From NCBI GenBank assembly GCA_036733345.1, contig DAINAR010000014.1:1-63246 (forward strand): a stretch of DNA of 63,246 nucleotides, given 5' to 3'. Each line of letters begins with the position of its first letter. Position 1 is the stretch's first letter. The translations under genes were made by a program, and so were the position numbers. This DNA comes from JAFGMQ01 sp036733345. GTDB taxonomy: Bacteria > Desulfobacterota > DSM-4660 > Desulfatiglandales > Desulfatiglandaceae. Below the pieces are notes generated by a model. The model saw nothing but the letters and a program-made list of their open reading frames with translations, was not told the DNA's origin and did not search any database. Below are positions 8,487 through 17,295 of this stretch, piece by piece.

Positions 8487-8907
8487 CTAAGCGGCCTTCA
8501 TAGCCTGAAATTCACGGGCCGACATTGCCGCCAGCAGTTTGCTGCCCTTCTCGTTCCGTCTGTACCAGAAATATTCTGCATACTGCGGAAGATAAGGGTT
8601 TGCATCGGCCTTTATTTTAATGTATCTTCTAATACCTATCTCGTGTAGTTTAATTACCTTGTACACTGTTGAACGACCAGATGCACTTTTAACTCTGACG
8701 GCGAACCGATGTTTTCGTCCGGTAGCTGACCAGTAACGTTTAATCAGCCATCCTTTCGATTTGTTCTGGTGACGCCGTCTGACCATACGCCATAATTGTT
8801 CAAAAACATAGGTATCTATACGGCCGAAGGCTTCCGATGCCACCACGTGGCGGTGGTAATTTCCCCAACCTCGAAGCGTTTCATTAAGCTTCTTGATCAG
8901 GACCGGT
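8487..8907 (-). pseudogene. ltrA: Group II intron reverse transcriptase/maturase, C-terminal remnant
   Basis: Only the last 140 or so codons of a group II intron-encoded protein remain. The maturase (domain X) signature RGWGNYHRHVVASEAFGRID is followed by LWRMVRRRHQNKSKGW and the C-terminal basic region. The frame runs upstream to 8907, where it reaches the hexamer repeat (8908-8935) and then the second transposase element. The reverse transcriptase part and the intron 5' half are absent. Translation from the internal GTG at 8844-8846 would give 119 residues, but a functional product is unlikely. The downstream position of domain V matches intron architecture. Confidence 0.85.
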
Positions 8908-8935
8908 AATTTAAATTTAAATTTAAATTTAAATT
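8908..8935. repeat. Short tandem hexamer repeat AAATTT
   Basis: About four and a half copies of the self-complementary hexamer TTAAAT lie immediately left of the second transposase element. They mark the junction between the truncated maturase and the element, and may reflect slippage or the insertion event. Confidence 0.9.
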
Positions 8936-9876
8936 GGGGTCGGACCGAGCTATGCTATTGATATTTAAACAATATCATACCAAAAATAGGTGTTGTTAAG
9001 CCTTAAAAGGCCATTTTTAGGTATAAAATCGGCCCCGTAAGGAACAGGGGGTTCACGAAGTTCGTAGCTTTTATCACTTTCAACAATCTTCCGACCTTTG
9101 GCCTTTATTCCGAGCTTTTTTTGAGTAGCCTCTATAAATTCTTCACTTCCAATTGCTATACTCTCGGTCCATTTACTTTCCCTTGATTTGTTTTTTGCTG
9201 CAATATCCTCTTCAACTCTCATTCTGCAGGATTCCTGTAATTCTCCAATATCTTTCATTTGAAGTAACGGTATTAGTCTGTGGTAATCAATAAGAGAGTA
9301 TCTTTGACGCGGATTCTGTATCTCATTATAACCACAATAAGGCCACTCCGACGGATGCTTGACAACTCCAGCTCGAACCATATTCATGTCAATATATACC
9401 ATACATTTGAATAGGTGCTCATCAAATGCAATGGCAGTAGCATGGTAACGGTCTTCCCAAAAAGCTCCTTTTCGACCCTTCCTTTGATTATATTCTTGCG
9501 CCGTTCTGCCAGCTATTAACTGTATGGATTTGGGAATCGTATCTCTGTCTCCGTTATCAAGTACCATAAGATGTATATGGTTTGATGTAACCATATAATT
9601 CAATATACTTAGCCCATGCCTCTTCTTTGCTTCAAACAGCCATCTGATCCAAAGGTTTCTGTCTCTGCCGAATTTCAAAAGAAACTCTTTCTTGTGACAT
9701 CTATGGGTTATATGCCACACATATCCTGGGATGTAATGTCGATTAGCCCTTGGCATTCTATTACTGCAACCTTAAACGGCTATTTTTGATGTTAAAAACA
9801 CTGTTTTAAGACGAAAAAACAAGGTGATTTTAGATGATATTGATGTCATATTAAATACTTGCCTCGGTCCGACCCC
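8936..9876 (-). mobile_element. RAYT-type Y1 transposase element, copy 2 (perfect ends)
   Basis: The unit is 941 bases long and bounded by perfect 14-base inverted repeats: GGGGTCGGACCGAG at 8936-8949 and CTCGGTCCGACCCC at 9863-9876. It carries one transposase gene. The right-hand 100 bases between gene and end are the same as in copy 1. No direct target repeat is seen at the borders, as expected for Y1 transposition. Confidence 0.85.
8965..9756 (-). CDS. REP-associated tyrosine (Y1, IS200-like) transposase, copy 2
   Basis: This 263-residue protein is almost identical to that at 77-868. Differences are confined to the last part: Ser/Pro in REPxVPYG, Asn/Arg in GLLxLNN, and the final residues. 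It retains the HUH pair in NHIHLMV and the conserved WEDRYHATA block. All visible coding differences lie near the gene's 3' end, the part closest to the left terminal repeat. The two copies lie in direct repeat 8.9 kb apart. Confidence 0.88.
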   Translation of the reverse strand: MPRANRHYIPGYVWHITHRCHKKEFLLKFGRDRNLWIRWLFEAKKRHGLSILNYMVTSNHIHLMVLDNGDRDTIPKSIQLIAGRTAQEYNQRKGRKGAFWEDRYHATAIAFDEHLFKCMVYIDMNMVRAGVVKHPSEWPYCGYNEIQNPRQRYSLIDYHRLIPLLQMKDIGELQESCRMRVEEDIAAKNKSRESKWTESIAIGSEEFIEATQKKLGIKAKGRKIVESDKSYELREPPVPYGADFIPKNGLLRLNNTYFWYDIV

Positions 9877-10102
9877 GATATAAAATACACTAAACACAAA
9901 TATAAGATATTTCATTTATGTACTCCTTATATCTTTGAGTTTACTAGTCCATGAAGTGCTATACTCATAAAAGGCTTTCTGTTTCATGCAGCCATCTGTC
10001 GGAAGATCCAAAATGATTAAACAGCCTTTTTTCATATAATTTTGTTCAGATCGGACTGAAATACCATACTGGTTGTTTTCAGTTTACAGGAGAATACCCC
10101 CT

Positions 10103-11137
10103 TTAATGCCCATCCCAGAACGGCCTTGCAAGCTCAGCAGTCTCTTCCGGTGCGACAAATGTCGTCATATCGCCGAGGGCGATTTCAAAGCCGGTATGGT
10201 CGTTTCTTGTCCATGGAGCATAATTGGATCTGGCAAGTAGTATTACCCTCATCTCAAGCGCGCTTTCCTCTGTTTCATAGGATAGAATGCCGAGGTTGTA
10301 ACTGTTCCTGTTAAGGCTGCGATAAAATCTCTGAGTATTAAGGACACCTCTTGAAAGATTAAGCCAGTCTTCCCCTGTTAGCTGCTGAAAGGATGTGATA
10401 CCCGGAAGAATCCCCCATATTTCATAAAACCCTTCAGGAGCAAAAGAGGCCACCCACTCCCAGGGCCCTGTGTTTCCAATGAATCTGGTTTTATCCTGCC
10501 TTTCGTGTTCCAGATAAGAGGAAAATATATATGATCCTGTGGTTTTGTAATATTCTTCAGCCCTTTTTATGAGATACTGGTGGTTATTGGATGCAACCCT
10601 GTCGGCCTGTATCTGAAGGTGCGGGTGCAGGAGTGATCCGCCGGAAGAGGGGAGAAAGTTCTGTGTTATGGCCATATAAACAACGGAAGGGTCAAGGCTC
10701 CGGATACGTTTCAGATATTCGGAGCAGTTTGAAAAACAGTCAGCATAGGTATTTACATCAGCATCACCGATTTCGACGTAGTGTCTGTCGTCAAAGACCG
10801 AAACCGCTGAGTAGGAACCGTAGGGAAACATGTTGGGAAAAAGTATTGATTCTCCATTATGGAGATAGCCTCCATCGGAAATCTTAGGTATAAGTCTCGG
10901 AGTCTTTTCAAAGATCTGTGGTCTGCAGAACGGGCAGGTTTCAGTAAGGCCGGCGTCAGGCGGCGGGTCAGGAAGACTTTCAATTCCGGGTTCATGCTGT
11001 TGCTGTCTGCTGAAGGATATCCTGCTCTGCCGCAGAGATATGGGGTTTATTCTTACTTCGATCTCCTGCTCTTTCAAAGTGCTGTCAGGGGAAATATATC
11101 CTGCCTTGATCAGTTGTTTTTCGAAAACAAGACTCAT
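10103..11137 (-). CDS. Galactose-1-phosphate uridylyltransferase-like (HIT superfamily) protein
   Basis: This 344-residue protein resembles GalT-type nucleotidyltransferases, which swap UMP between UDP-glucose and a sugar phosphate through a uridylyl-histidine. The active-site segment is GGSLLHPHLQIQAD at about residue 170, with the HPHxQ motif. A zinc-type CPFC lies at about residues 68-71. The start is supported by AGGAG six bases before the ATG. No other Leloir gene is close, so the physiological substrate may differ (another sugar phosphate or ADP-type substrate). It stands alone upstream of a divergent regulatory system. Confidence 0.72.
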   Translation of the reverse strand: MSLVFEKQLIKAGYISPDSTLKEQEIEVRINPISLRQSRISFSRQQQHEPGIESLPDPPPDAGLTETCPFCRPQIFEKTPRLIPKISDGGYLHNGESILFPNMFPYGSYSAVSVFDDRHYVEIGDADVNTYADCFSNCSEYLKRIRSLDPSVVYMAITQNFLPSSGGSLLHPHLQIQADRVASNNHQYLIKRAEEYYKTTGSYIFSSYLEHERQDKTRFIGNTGPWEWVASFAPEGFYEIWGILPGITSFQQLTGEDWLNLSRGVLNTQRFYRSLNRNSYNLGILSYETEESALEMRVILLARSNYAPWTRNDHTGFEIALGDMTTFVAPEETAELARPFWDGH

Positions 11138-11579
11138 AGAACTCCTGTAACCGTCTCTAAATACAGGCTTTTCAAATTCAACAAATTTTATCAGTCATTA
11201 TGCCCTGAAGAGGATATTAAGGACAGGTTTCAACTGTACGATTTAAAGATATTTCATTAAGCTTGCAATGATCAGATAGATATAGTAATTACATATCCAT
11301 ATCAAAGAACAATATCATATTCAACTCGATTATTATTCCAAATTATAAGCAATGCATTCCAACTGAATAAAATGGAAGTGGGTATATATAAAATAAGGTT
11401 GCAGGTAAGACGTTGCAGGTTTTCAGGTAAGGGATTTTGTTATTGTCCTTTATCGGCAAGACTAAGCCGGGAATCCGTAGTTGTATGCTGAGCAAACGGT
11501 AAATCCGGCCCATGAATTTTGGGACTTCCCACTGAATGGTTTAAGGTTTCTTTTACTAATAGCTTCGAGTAAGGCTGTC
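11138..11579. other. Divergent intergenic region, galT-like / kinase
   Basis: About 440 AT-rich bases separate the divergent GalT-like and sensor kinase genes. The open frame of the kinase extends back to a TTG at 11481. No ribosome site supports that start and the extra residues do not resemble the domain family, so I treat 11481-11579 as leader. No hairpin or RNA motif was recognised. Confidence 0.4.
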
Positions 11580-13264
11580 ATGGGCTTTGATCTTTCCGAA
11601 TTTCTCAAGAAAAATAGATCCAGTGTCAGAAGGGAGTGGGCGAAGAGGCTTAACGCTGAGGTTGGAGAGCGTTATTCCAAGAGGCCCATTAGAGAGCTGT
11701 TTGAAACAGTTCTTGAGGCCTATGACGCCAACTACCATGTATTGATTCACGATGATTTCAGCCCAATTAATAAATTCATAGAAAAGATTACACGAATGCG
11801 CCTGGAGGCAGGTTTCAAGCTTTCCGATGTTCAGAAGGCATTTGAACTTTACCGGAGCATTATAATCAGAATCCTGGCACAAAAAATGGAAATAGGGGAG
11901 TTCAGTAACATTATTGCCAGTATTGATACCCTGCTTGCCTATACCATTCACAGGTTCAGCGATCACTTTCAGGCAATGCACGAAAAGCAGATACTGGATT
12001 ATGCCCTCAGACTTGAAGAAGATGTGAGGAAAAGGACGAGGGAGCTGAAGGTATCACAGCTGAAATATAAAACACTGGTTGAGGAGATCAACGACGGATA
12101 TTTTGTGGTTCAGGATGGGGTTATTGTCTTTGCAAACAAGGCATTCTGCAGGATGCACGGTTATCAGTTAAAGGAGGTCCTTGGAAAAGAATTTCAGGTT
12201 TTTATTGATCCAAGGAGTCTGGGAATAGTTCTTCAAATATATGATAAAAGCCTTAAAAAAAGCCCTGCTCCTCATGTTTTTGAATACATACGCCTCACAA
12301 AGGATGGTGGAAGCTTTCCCACCGAGATAACTGCCAAGATCACGAATTATGAAAACAGGCCTTCAAATATAGGAATATGCCGGGATATCACCGGCAGGGT
12401 CAAGATGGAACAAAGGATGAGGGAAGNNNNNNNNNNNNNNNNNNNNNNNNNNNNNNNNNNNNNNNNNNNNNNNNNNNNNNNNNNNNNNNNNNNNNNNNNN
12501 NNNNNNNNNNNNNNNNNNNNNNNNNNGGAATATGCCGGGATATCACCGGCAGGGTCAAGATGGAACAAAGGATGAGGGAAGCGGAACGTATGGCCTATAT
12601 AGGGCAGATTGCCACATCCCTTTCTCATGAAATTAGAAACCCGCTTTCCGCTGTCAAGATGAACCTGCAGATCCTTAAGAAAAATACTGATTTAAAGGTT
12701 AATGATCAGCGCAGAATAGATATATCAGTAAAAGAGGTTATTCGTCTTGAGCAGATACTGAGTGAACTGCTTGACTTTGCAAAACCCCTGCAGTTGGAGC
12801 GTGCCTTTACGAATATTAATGATATCCTCGCTTCCTGTTCAGAGCTGCTTGAGATGAGATTAAATGAAGAAAACATAAAAATATCTACCGAATTTGATTC
12901 TAATATTCCAAAGCTCTGGGCGGATGCGCAGAGATTGGAGCAGGCCTTTATAAATCTTTTACTTAATGCGATTGAAGCTTCAGAAGAGAAGGGAAAGATA
13001 GTTATAAAGACTCTGTATATTCCGGACGGCGGTTCTCCAGGGACGGAGATACTTATAGAAGATGAAGGACACGGTGTGCCTGAAGAACTGCTTGACGAAA
13101 TATTCAAGCCGTTTTTTACCACAAAAAGCAAGGGGACAGGCCTGGGGTTGAGCAATGTAAAACGTATTGTAGATGTTCACGGGGGCACACTGGAAGTTGT
13201 AAATCTCAAACCTAAAGGAACCTCATTAAGAGTCTTGCTGCCAGTAGGAAAAAACAATGTCTAA
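11580..13264 (+). CDS. PAS-containing sensor histidine kinase (interrupted by an assembly gap)
   Basis: This cytoplasmic two-component kinase is split by 100 N. Before the gap come an RsbRD-like N-terminal helical domain (about residues 1-160), a short coiled coil and a PAS domain (about 175-280). After the gap come HisKA with H-box SLSHEIRNPLS and a GHKL ATPase with N-box (LLLNAIEAS), G1 (DEGHGVP) and G2 (KGTGLGLSNV). The 55 bases on each side of the gap (12372-12426 and 12527-12581) are identical. Collapsing one copy plus the N run removes 155 bases and puts both halves in one frame, giving a protein of about 510 residues. The start at 11580 (MGFDLSEFLKK) is chosen by domain fit. It overlaps the regulator gene by 8 bases. 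Confidence 0.85.
12427..12526. other. Assembly gap of 100 N between overlapping contig ends
   Basis: The run of N is flanked by two identical 55-base copies (12372-12426 and 12527-12581). These look like unmerged overlapping contig ends, so probably no sequence is missing. Confidence 0.9.
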
Positions 13265-14615
13265 TATACTCGTTATTGATGACGAATATTCGATCCTTGA
13301 ATCCATTGAAATGTTTCTGGGTGAAAAGGGGCACACGGTTTATAAGTCCTCTACCGGAGAAGAGGGCCTTTCTCTCTTTTTCAAATACGAACCGGAGATA
13401 GTTATCCTGGACATAAGACTTCCTGACCAGAATGGCCTTGATATCCTGAGTGTTATTCAGGAAAATGGGATACCCACCAAGGTTATCATGATTACTGCAT
13501 TTCAGGACATGGATACCACTATAGAGGCTATGAAAAGAGGTGCATATGATTATATACACAAACCACTGGATGCAGATGATGTTGAAAAAGCGGTGAATCG
13601 TGCCCTTTCTATTCTCGCCCTTGACCGTGAAACTCCGATGCCTTCAGGTCCTGATAAGCCTCTCAGATCTGAGGTTATTGTTGGCAGAAGTGAAAAGATG
13701 AGGGAGACTTTTAAGATGATCGGCCTGTTGTGCCAGCACAGGGCCACTGTCCTGATACAGGGAGAGACAGGAACGGGCAAGGAACTGGTTGCAAGGATGA
13801 TCCATCGAAACAGCATCTACAGCCAGGAGCCGTTCTTTACTCTTGATTGTTCCTCGGTAGTTGAAACACTGTTGGAAAGCGAGCTTTTTGGTCATGAGAA
13901 AGGTGCCTTTACCGGAGCAATCCATTCAAAGCCGGGCAAAATTGAGCTGGCTGGAAACGGCACTCTTTTTTTAGATGAGGTAGGTGAATTACCTTTGAAT
14001 CTTCAAGGCAAATTTTTAGGTTTTCTGCAGAGGCATGAATACATGCGTGTGGGAGGGCAGCAGATATTGCAGGCACGTTGCCGCATTATTACGGCAACCA
14101 ACCGTGATCTGGCTGAACAGGTTAAAAAGGGCAAATTCAGAGAAGACCTTTTTTTCCGTCTCAAAGTTGTGAATATCCATCTGCCGCCTCTCAGAGAACG
14201 CCTGACAGATATTCCTGACCTTGTAAATCACTTCCTTCAGAAAATCAACCTGGAGCTGGGTACAGATGTCAGCAGACTTCAACATGGAGTTATAGAAAGG
14301 TTGATGGAGCATCATTGGTCAGGAAATGTAAGAGAGCTGGAAAATGTGCTGGTCGAAGCGGTTGTAAGAGCTAGAAGCAAGGTGATTCTTCTGGAAGAGG
14401 TTGAAGATATTCTTAGCTCAAACGACAATGATATTCCAGGGGGGTTCTCATCATATTCTCTGCCGGAAATTGAAAAGGAGCATATACGAAACACTCTTTT
14501 ATCGGTTGGAGGTAATCGGTCAAAGACTGCCCATATCCTTGGTGTTTCTTTACCAACACTTCGCAGTAAGATCAAAAAATATGATATTGTTTTACCTGAA
14601 AAGGGTCCCCTGTAA
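13257..14615 (+). CDS. NtrC-family sigma-54-dependent response regulator
   Basis: This 452-residue regulator has a receiver domain (about residues 1-115; phospho-acceptor in VILDIRLP), a sigma-54 AAA+ domain (about 145-375) and a Fis-type helix-turn-helix (about 405-450). Walker A is GETGTGKE. The sigma-54 contact loop GAFTGA is intact, and Walker B is GTLFLDEVGEL. It should activate sigma-54 RNA polymerase when phosphorylated by the kinase encoded just upstream, with which it overlaps by 8 bases. A -24/-12 promoter lies about 210 bases downstream, in front of the Fis-like gene and Liv operon, and is the natural target. The final helix-turn-helix sequence is similar in pattern to the stand-alone protein at 14878. 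Confidence 0.93.
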   Translation: MSNILVIDDEYSILESIEMFLGEKGHTVYKSSTGEEGLSLFFKYEPEIVILDIRLPDQNGLDILSVIQENGIPTKVIMITAFQDMDTTIEAMKRGAYDYIHKPLDADDVEKAVNRALSILALDRETPMPSGPDKPLRSEVIVGRSEKMRETFKMIGLLCQHRATVLIQGETGTGKELVARMIHRNSIYSQEPFFTLDCSSVVETLLESELFGHEKGAFTGAIHSKPGKIELAGNGTLFLDEVGELPLNLQGKFLGFLQRHEYMRVGGQQILQARCRIITATNRDLAEQVKKGKFREDLFFRLKVVNIHLPPLRERLTDIPDLVNHFLQKINLELGTDVSRLQHGVIERLMEHHWSGNVRELENVLVEAVVRARSKVILLEEVEDILSSNDNDIPGGFSSYSLPEIEKEHIRNTLLSVGGNRSKTAHILGVSLPTLRSKIKKYDIVLPEKGPL

Positions 14616-14825
14616 GCTTGCTGCAGGAGATTTAACCCATCTAAAATATACTTCCCGATGACCCCAGTCCAATCTTCATTGAATGAAAAAATTTTTCTAC
14701 ACCTGAAAATTATTTTCTATTTTTTTTTCATAATTTTTTTCTATTCGTTTCATTATTTATTCTTATATTTCAAAAAAATGTACTGATTATAATCAGTTAC
14801 AATTTTTTTAATTTTTTTAAATAAG

Positions 14826-14841
14826 TGGCATGATGTTCGCA
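14826..14841 (+). promoter_or_regulatory. Sigma-54 (-24/-12) promoter
   Basis: TGGCATGATGTTCGCA matches the sigma-54 consensus TGGCACG-N4-TTGCA at the key GG and GC doublets with the required 10-base spacing. It lies 37 bases before the small Fis-type gene and just downstream of the sigma-54 activator gene. Confidence 0.7.
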
Positions 14842-14877
14842 GAGATATTTTTAAAAAGTTAATTGAGATGAACTGGC

Positions 14878-15042
14878 ATGGAGATAAAAACACTAAAAGA
14901 AAGAGAGAAAGAACATCTCAAGGAGGTATTGGAAAAAAGCAACTGGGACCTGGAAAAAGCAGCTCGTCTTTTAAAAATTCCACTCTCAAGGGTTAAACGC
15001 AAGATCAGTGAGCACGGCTTGAAAGAGCCTGATTCGTTATGA
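14878..15042 (+). CDS. Stand-alone Fis-type helix-turn-helix protein
   Basis: This 54-residue protein consists only of a Fis/HTH_8-type DNA-binding unit. The first helix is TLKEREKEHLKEVLEKSN; the turn motif is LEKAARLLKIPLSRVKRKI. It parallels the C-terminal domain of the regulator at 13257 (EHIRNTLLSVGGNRSKTAHIL). It carries no receiver or ATPase domain, so it may compete for or help at the same DNA sites. This is an inference from similarity and position. It lies between the sigma-54 promoter and the transporter operon, with 47 bases to the next start codon, and is probably the operon's first gene. Confidence 0.75.
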   Translation: MEIKTLKEREKEHLKEVLEKSNWDLEKAARLLKIPLSRVKRKISEHGLKEPDSL

Positions 15043-15089
15043 TTTTTTTAACCAAAAACCTTTTCTGTTTTAGTCAAGGAGGAGAAGTC

Positions 15090-16361
15090 ATGAAGGCTAA
15101 ATTTTTCAAAACTTTTTTATTCCTGGCAGCTGCATTTCTAATAATAATGTCAGGAACCAATGCCATGGCTGAAAAGCCTATCGTGCTTGGATGCCCTCTC
15201 TCTACTGCATTTCTCTACGGCTGGGATGCTGAAAGAGGAATCAAACTGGCTGTTGATGAAATAAACGCCAACGGGGGTGTCACTGTCGGAGGGGAAAAAA
15301 GGCCATTCGCAGTGGAAGTCATTGATACCAGAGACCTGGAGCCTGGTGTGCCTGTGAGTGAAGCCTTACTGGCAGTTGAGAAACTGATTCTTGGAAAGAA
15401 TGCGGATTTTATTGTTGGAGGCCCTGTCCGGTCCGAAGCGGCATTGGCTGCAATGAGCCTGCTTTCCAAGTATAAAAAGGTTTCTATCCTTACAACCGGT
15501 GTTCTGACCCCAAAATACCATGCCATGGTTGCTCAGAACTATGACAAATTCAAGTACTGCTTTAGAATTCATGGCGAAGCAAAACAGCTTGTAGGCGAAA
15601 TACTGTCATGTTTTGAGGATCTCAAGACAAAGTATGGATTGAACAGGGTTTTTATTATTGTTCAGGATGTATCTCATGCAAGGGGCGGAGGCGAAGTCCT
15701 GGGTAAGATAGCAGCAAAAAAAGGCTGGACCATTACAGGCACAGAGGTCTATCCGACAGGAACAACTGATTTTTCAATGGGTCTTTTAAAGGCCAGAAAG
15801 GCAAAATCAGAGATAATAAATATATGGATGGATATGCCTGAAAGCTCGATCCTTTTGAAGCAGTGGTATGATATGAAAATACCTGCGCTTCCTTTCGGAT
15901 CAACGCTTGCGGCTGCAGAGCAGCCGGGTTTCTGGAAGGCTACGGAAGGAAAGGGAGAGTACTGTCTTTGCAGTGTTGTTAACGCAGGAAATGCCCCGAG
16001 TGAAGCAACTCCCTGGACCATGAAATTTTATGATGCCTATACCAAAAAATGGGGCGTTGAGCCTGAGGGTCTTGGGAGTTCAAGCAGTTATATGGCTGTA
16101 TATGTACTGAAGGATGCTATTGAACGTGCAGGTACCATTGATTCAGATAAGGTTGTGGCAGCACTCGAAAAAACTGATTTAATGGGAGTTTACGGCAGGA
16201 TCAGGTTTGATCCTAAAAACCATCAGGTCATCCCTGCTCTTGATCCAAAAGAAGGTGCTGTGGGCACCATACTTCAATGGCAGGACGAAAAAAGGGTGGT
16301 TGTTTTCCCAAAGAGTATTGCCACTGGTGAAATAAAATTGCCGCCGTGGATGAATAAATAG
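15090..16361 (+). CDS. Liv-type ABC transporter substrate-binding protein
   Basis: This 423-residue periplasmic binding protein of the Leu/Ile/Val (type I) family delivers substrate to the permease encoded downstream. The start is set by AAGGAGGAGAAG just before the ATG. A signal peptide (MKAKFFKTFLFLAAAFLI, cleavage near NAMA-EKP) is followed by the typical VLGCPLSTAFLYGWDAERGI ligand-domain opening. An earlier ATG at 15039 lacks support. Its ligand cannot be read from sequence. With an acyl-CoA ligase in the same run of genes, an aromatic or short organic acid is as likely as an amino acid. Confidence 0.88.
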   Translation: MKAKFFKTFLFLAAAFLIIMSGTNAMAEKPIVLGCPLSTAFLYGWDAERGIKLAVDEINANGGVTVGGEKRPFAVEVIDTRDLEPGVPVSEALLAVEKLILGKNADFIVGGPVRSEAALAAMSLLSKYKKVSILTTGVLTPKYHAMVAQNYDKFKYCFRIHGEAKQLVGEILSCFEDLKTKYGLNRVFIIVQDVSHARGGGEVLGKIAAKKGWTITGTEVYPTGTTDFSMGLLKARKAKSEIINIWMDMPESSILLKQWYDMKIPALPFGSTLAAAEQPGFWKATEGKGEYCLCSVVNAGNAPSEATPWTMKFYDAYTKKWGVEPEGLGSSSSYMAVYVLKDAIERAGTIDSDKVVAALEKTDLMGVYGRIRFDPKNHQVIPALDPKEGAVGTILQWQDEKRVVVFPKSIATGEIKLPPWMNK

Positions 16362-16426
16362 AAGATGATACATTGACACTCAACCTGAGTATCCGGATTA
16401 AAACTTTTAAAAGTTAGGAAGCAGTT

Positions 16427-17293
16427 ATGGAGATATTGATTTATGGCATCATAAACAGCATTGCCTTGGTTCTCATGTCACTGGGGTTTGCCCTGGTCTA
16501 TGGAATCAGCCGTGTGCCGAATTTTGCCCATGGCGCTCTTTATGTAATCACAGCCTTCATAACCTGGAGTCTGCTGAACACCCTCGGCCTTAATTATTTT
16601 CTCAGCATTGTACTGTCTCTTATTGCTATAGGGGTGATTGGTGCACTTATTTACCAGTTCGTACTTATTCGCGTAAGAGGGATGGCAATTTCGGAAATCA
16701 TAGCTTCCTATGCCATTGGCCTTGCTATTTTAGAAGGCCTGAGATGGGGAGGATTCAAGGGGCTTAGTTACCGGTTGCCGGTATTTATTGAAGGAAGTGT
16801 AAATATCGGCGATGTACCTGTTGACTATCACAGGCTGTTGACGGTTGTGGTCGGGATTGCCCTGGTGGCATTTATATGGGGCTTTACACATTATACCAAG
16901 TTGGGTCTGGCCCTGAGGGGAATAGCGCAGGATGAGCGGGCAGCCATGATGCTGGGAATAGATTCAGACCGGATGGCCCTGGTGGCTATGGCAGGTGGAG
17001 CCATGCTTGCAGGTCTGGGTGCCATACTGCTTCTTCCCCTGGGTAATATTGTTGTGGAGTCTGGTTATAACGTCCTGACAATGGCAATTGCGGTATGTAT
17101 CATAGGAGGTTTGGGAAGCTGGATGGGGGCTGTGCTGGCAGCCTTTATTATCGGTTTTGCTCAGATCCTTTCGGTGGTCTATCTGGGGTCTCATTATCAG
17201 ATGGTGGTTGCGCTTCTTGCTATCATTCTTACGCTGATACTGAAGCCATCCGGGCTTTTTGGCAGGCAAAAAGAACTTGAAGAAAGGGTTTAA
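16427..17293 (+). CDS. livH: Branched-chain amino acid-type ABC permease LivH
   Basis: This 288-residue inner-membrane permease has about eight hydrophobic segments. The family signature is near the N-terminus (FALVYGISRVPNFAHGALY), with the conserved cytoplasmic loop GLALRGIAQDERAAMMLGID near residue 170 and the C-terminal GGLGSWMGAVLAAFIIG. It pairs with LivM to form the channel. The gene follows the binding-protein gene by 65 bases and touches livM, typical of a single operon. Confidence 0.9.
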   Translation: MEILIYGIINSIALVLMSLGFALVYGISRVPNFAHGALYVITAFITWSLLNTLGLNYFLSIVLSLIAIGVIGALIYQFVLIRVRGMAISEIIASYAIGLAILEGLRWGGFKGLSYRLPVFIEGSVNIGDVPVDYHRLLTVVVGIALVAFIWGFTHYTKLGLALRGIAQDERAAMMLGIDSDRMALVAMAGGAMLAGLGAILLLPLGNIVVESGYNVLTMAIAVCIIGGLGSWMGAVLAAFIIGFAQILSVVYLGSHYQMVVALLAIILTLILKPSGLFGRQKELEERV

Positions 17294-17295
17294 AG

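Noticed and set aside
8908..8935. CRISPR-like repeat
   Set aside because: It is a simple six-base tandem repeat without spacers; no CRISPR array or cas gene was seen in the window.
52..9876. Composite transposon moved by the two RAYT copies
   Set aside because: RAYT/Y1 enzymes act on single-stranded hairpin ends and are not known to move long intervening segments; only recombination between copies is plausible.
12377..12575. Two separate kinase genes overlapping the N run
   Set aside because: The duplicated 55-base ends and frame arithmetic show one gene split by an assembly gap.
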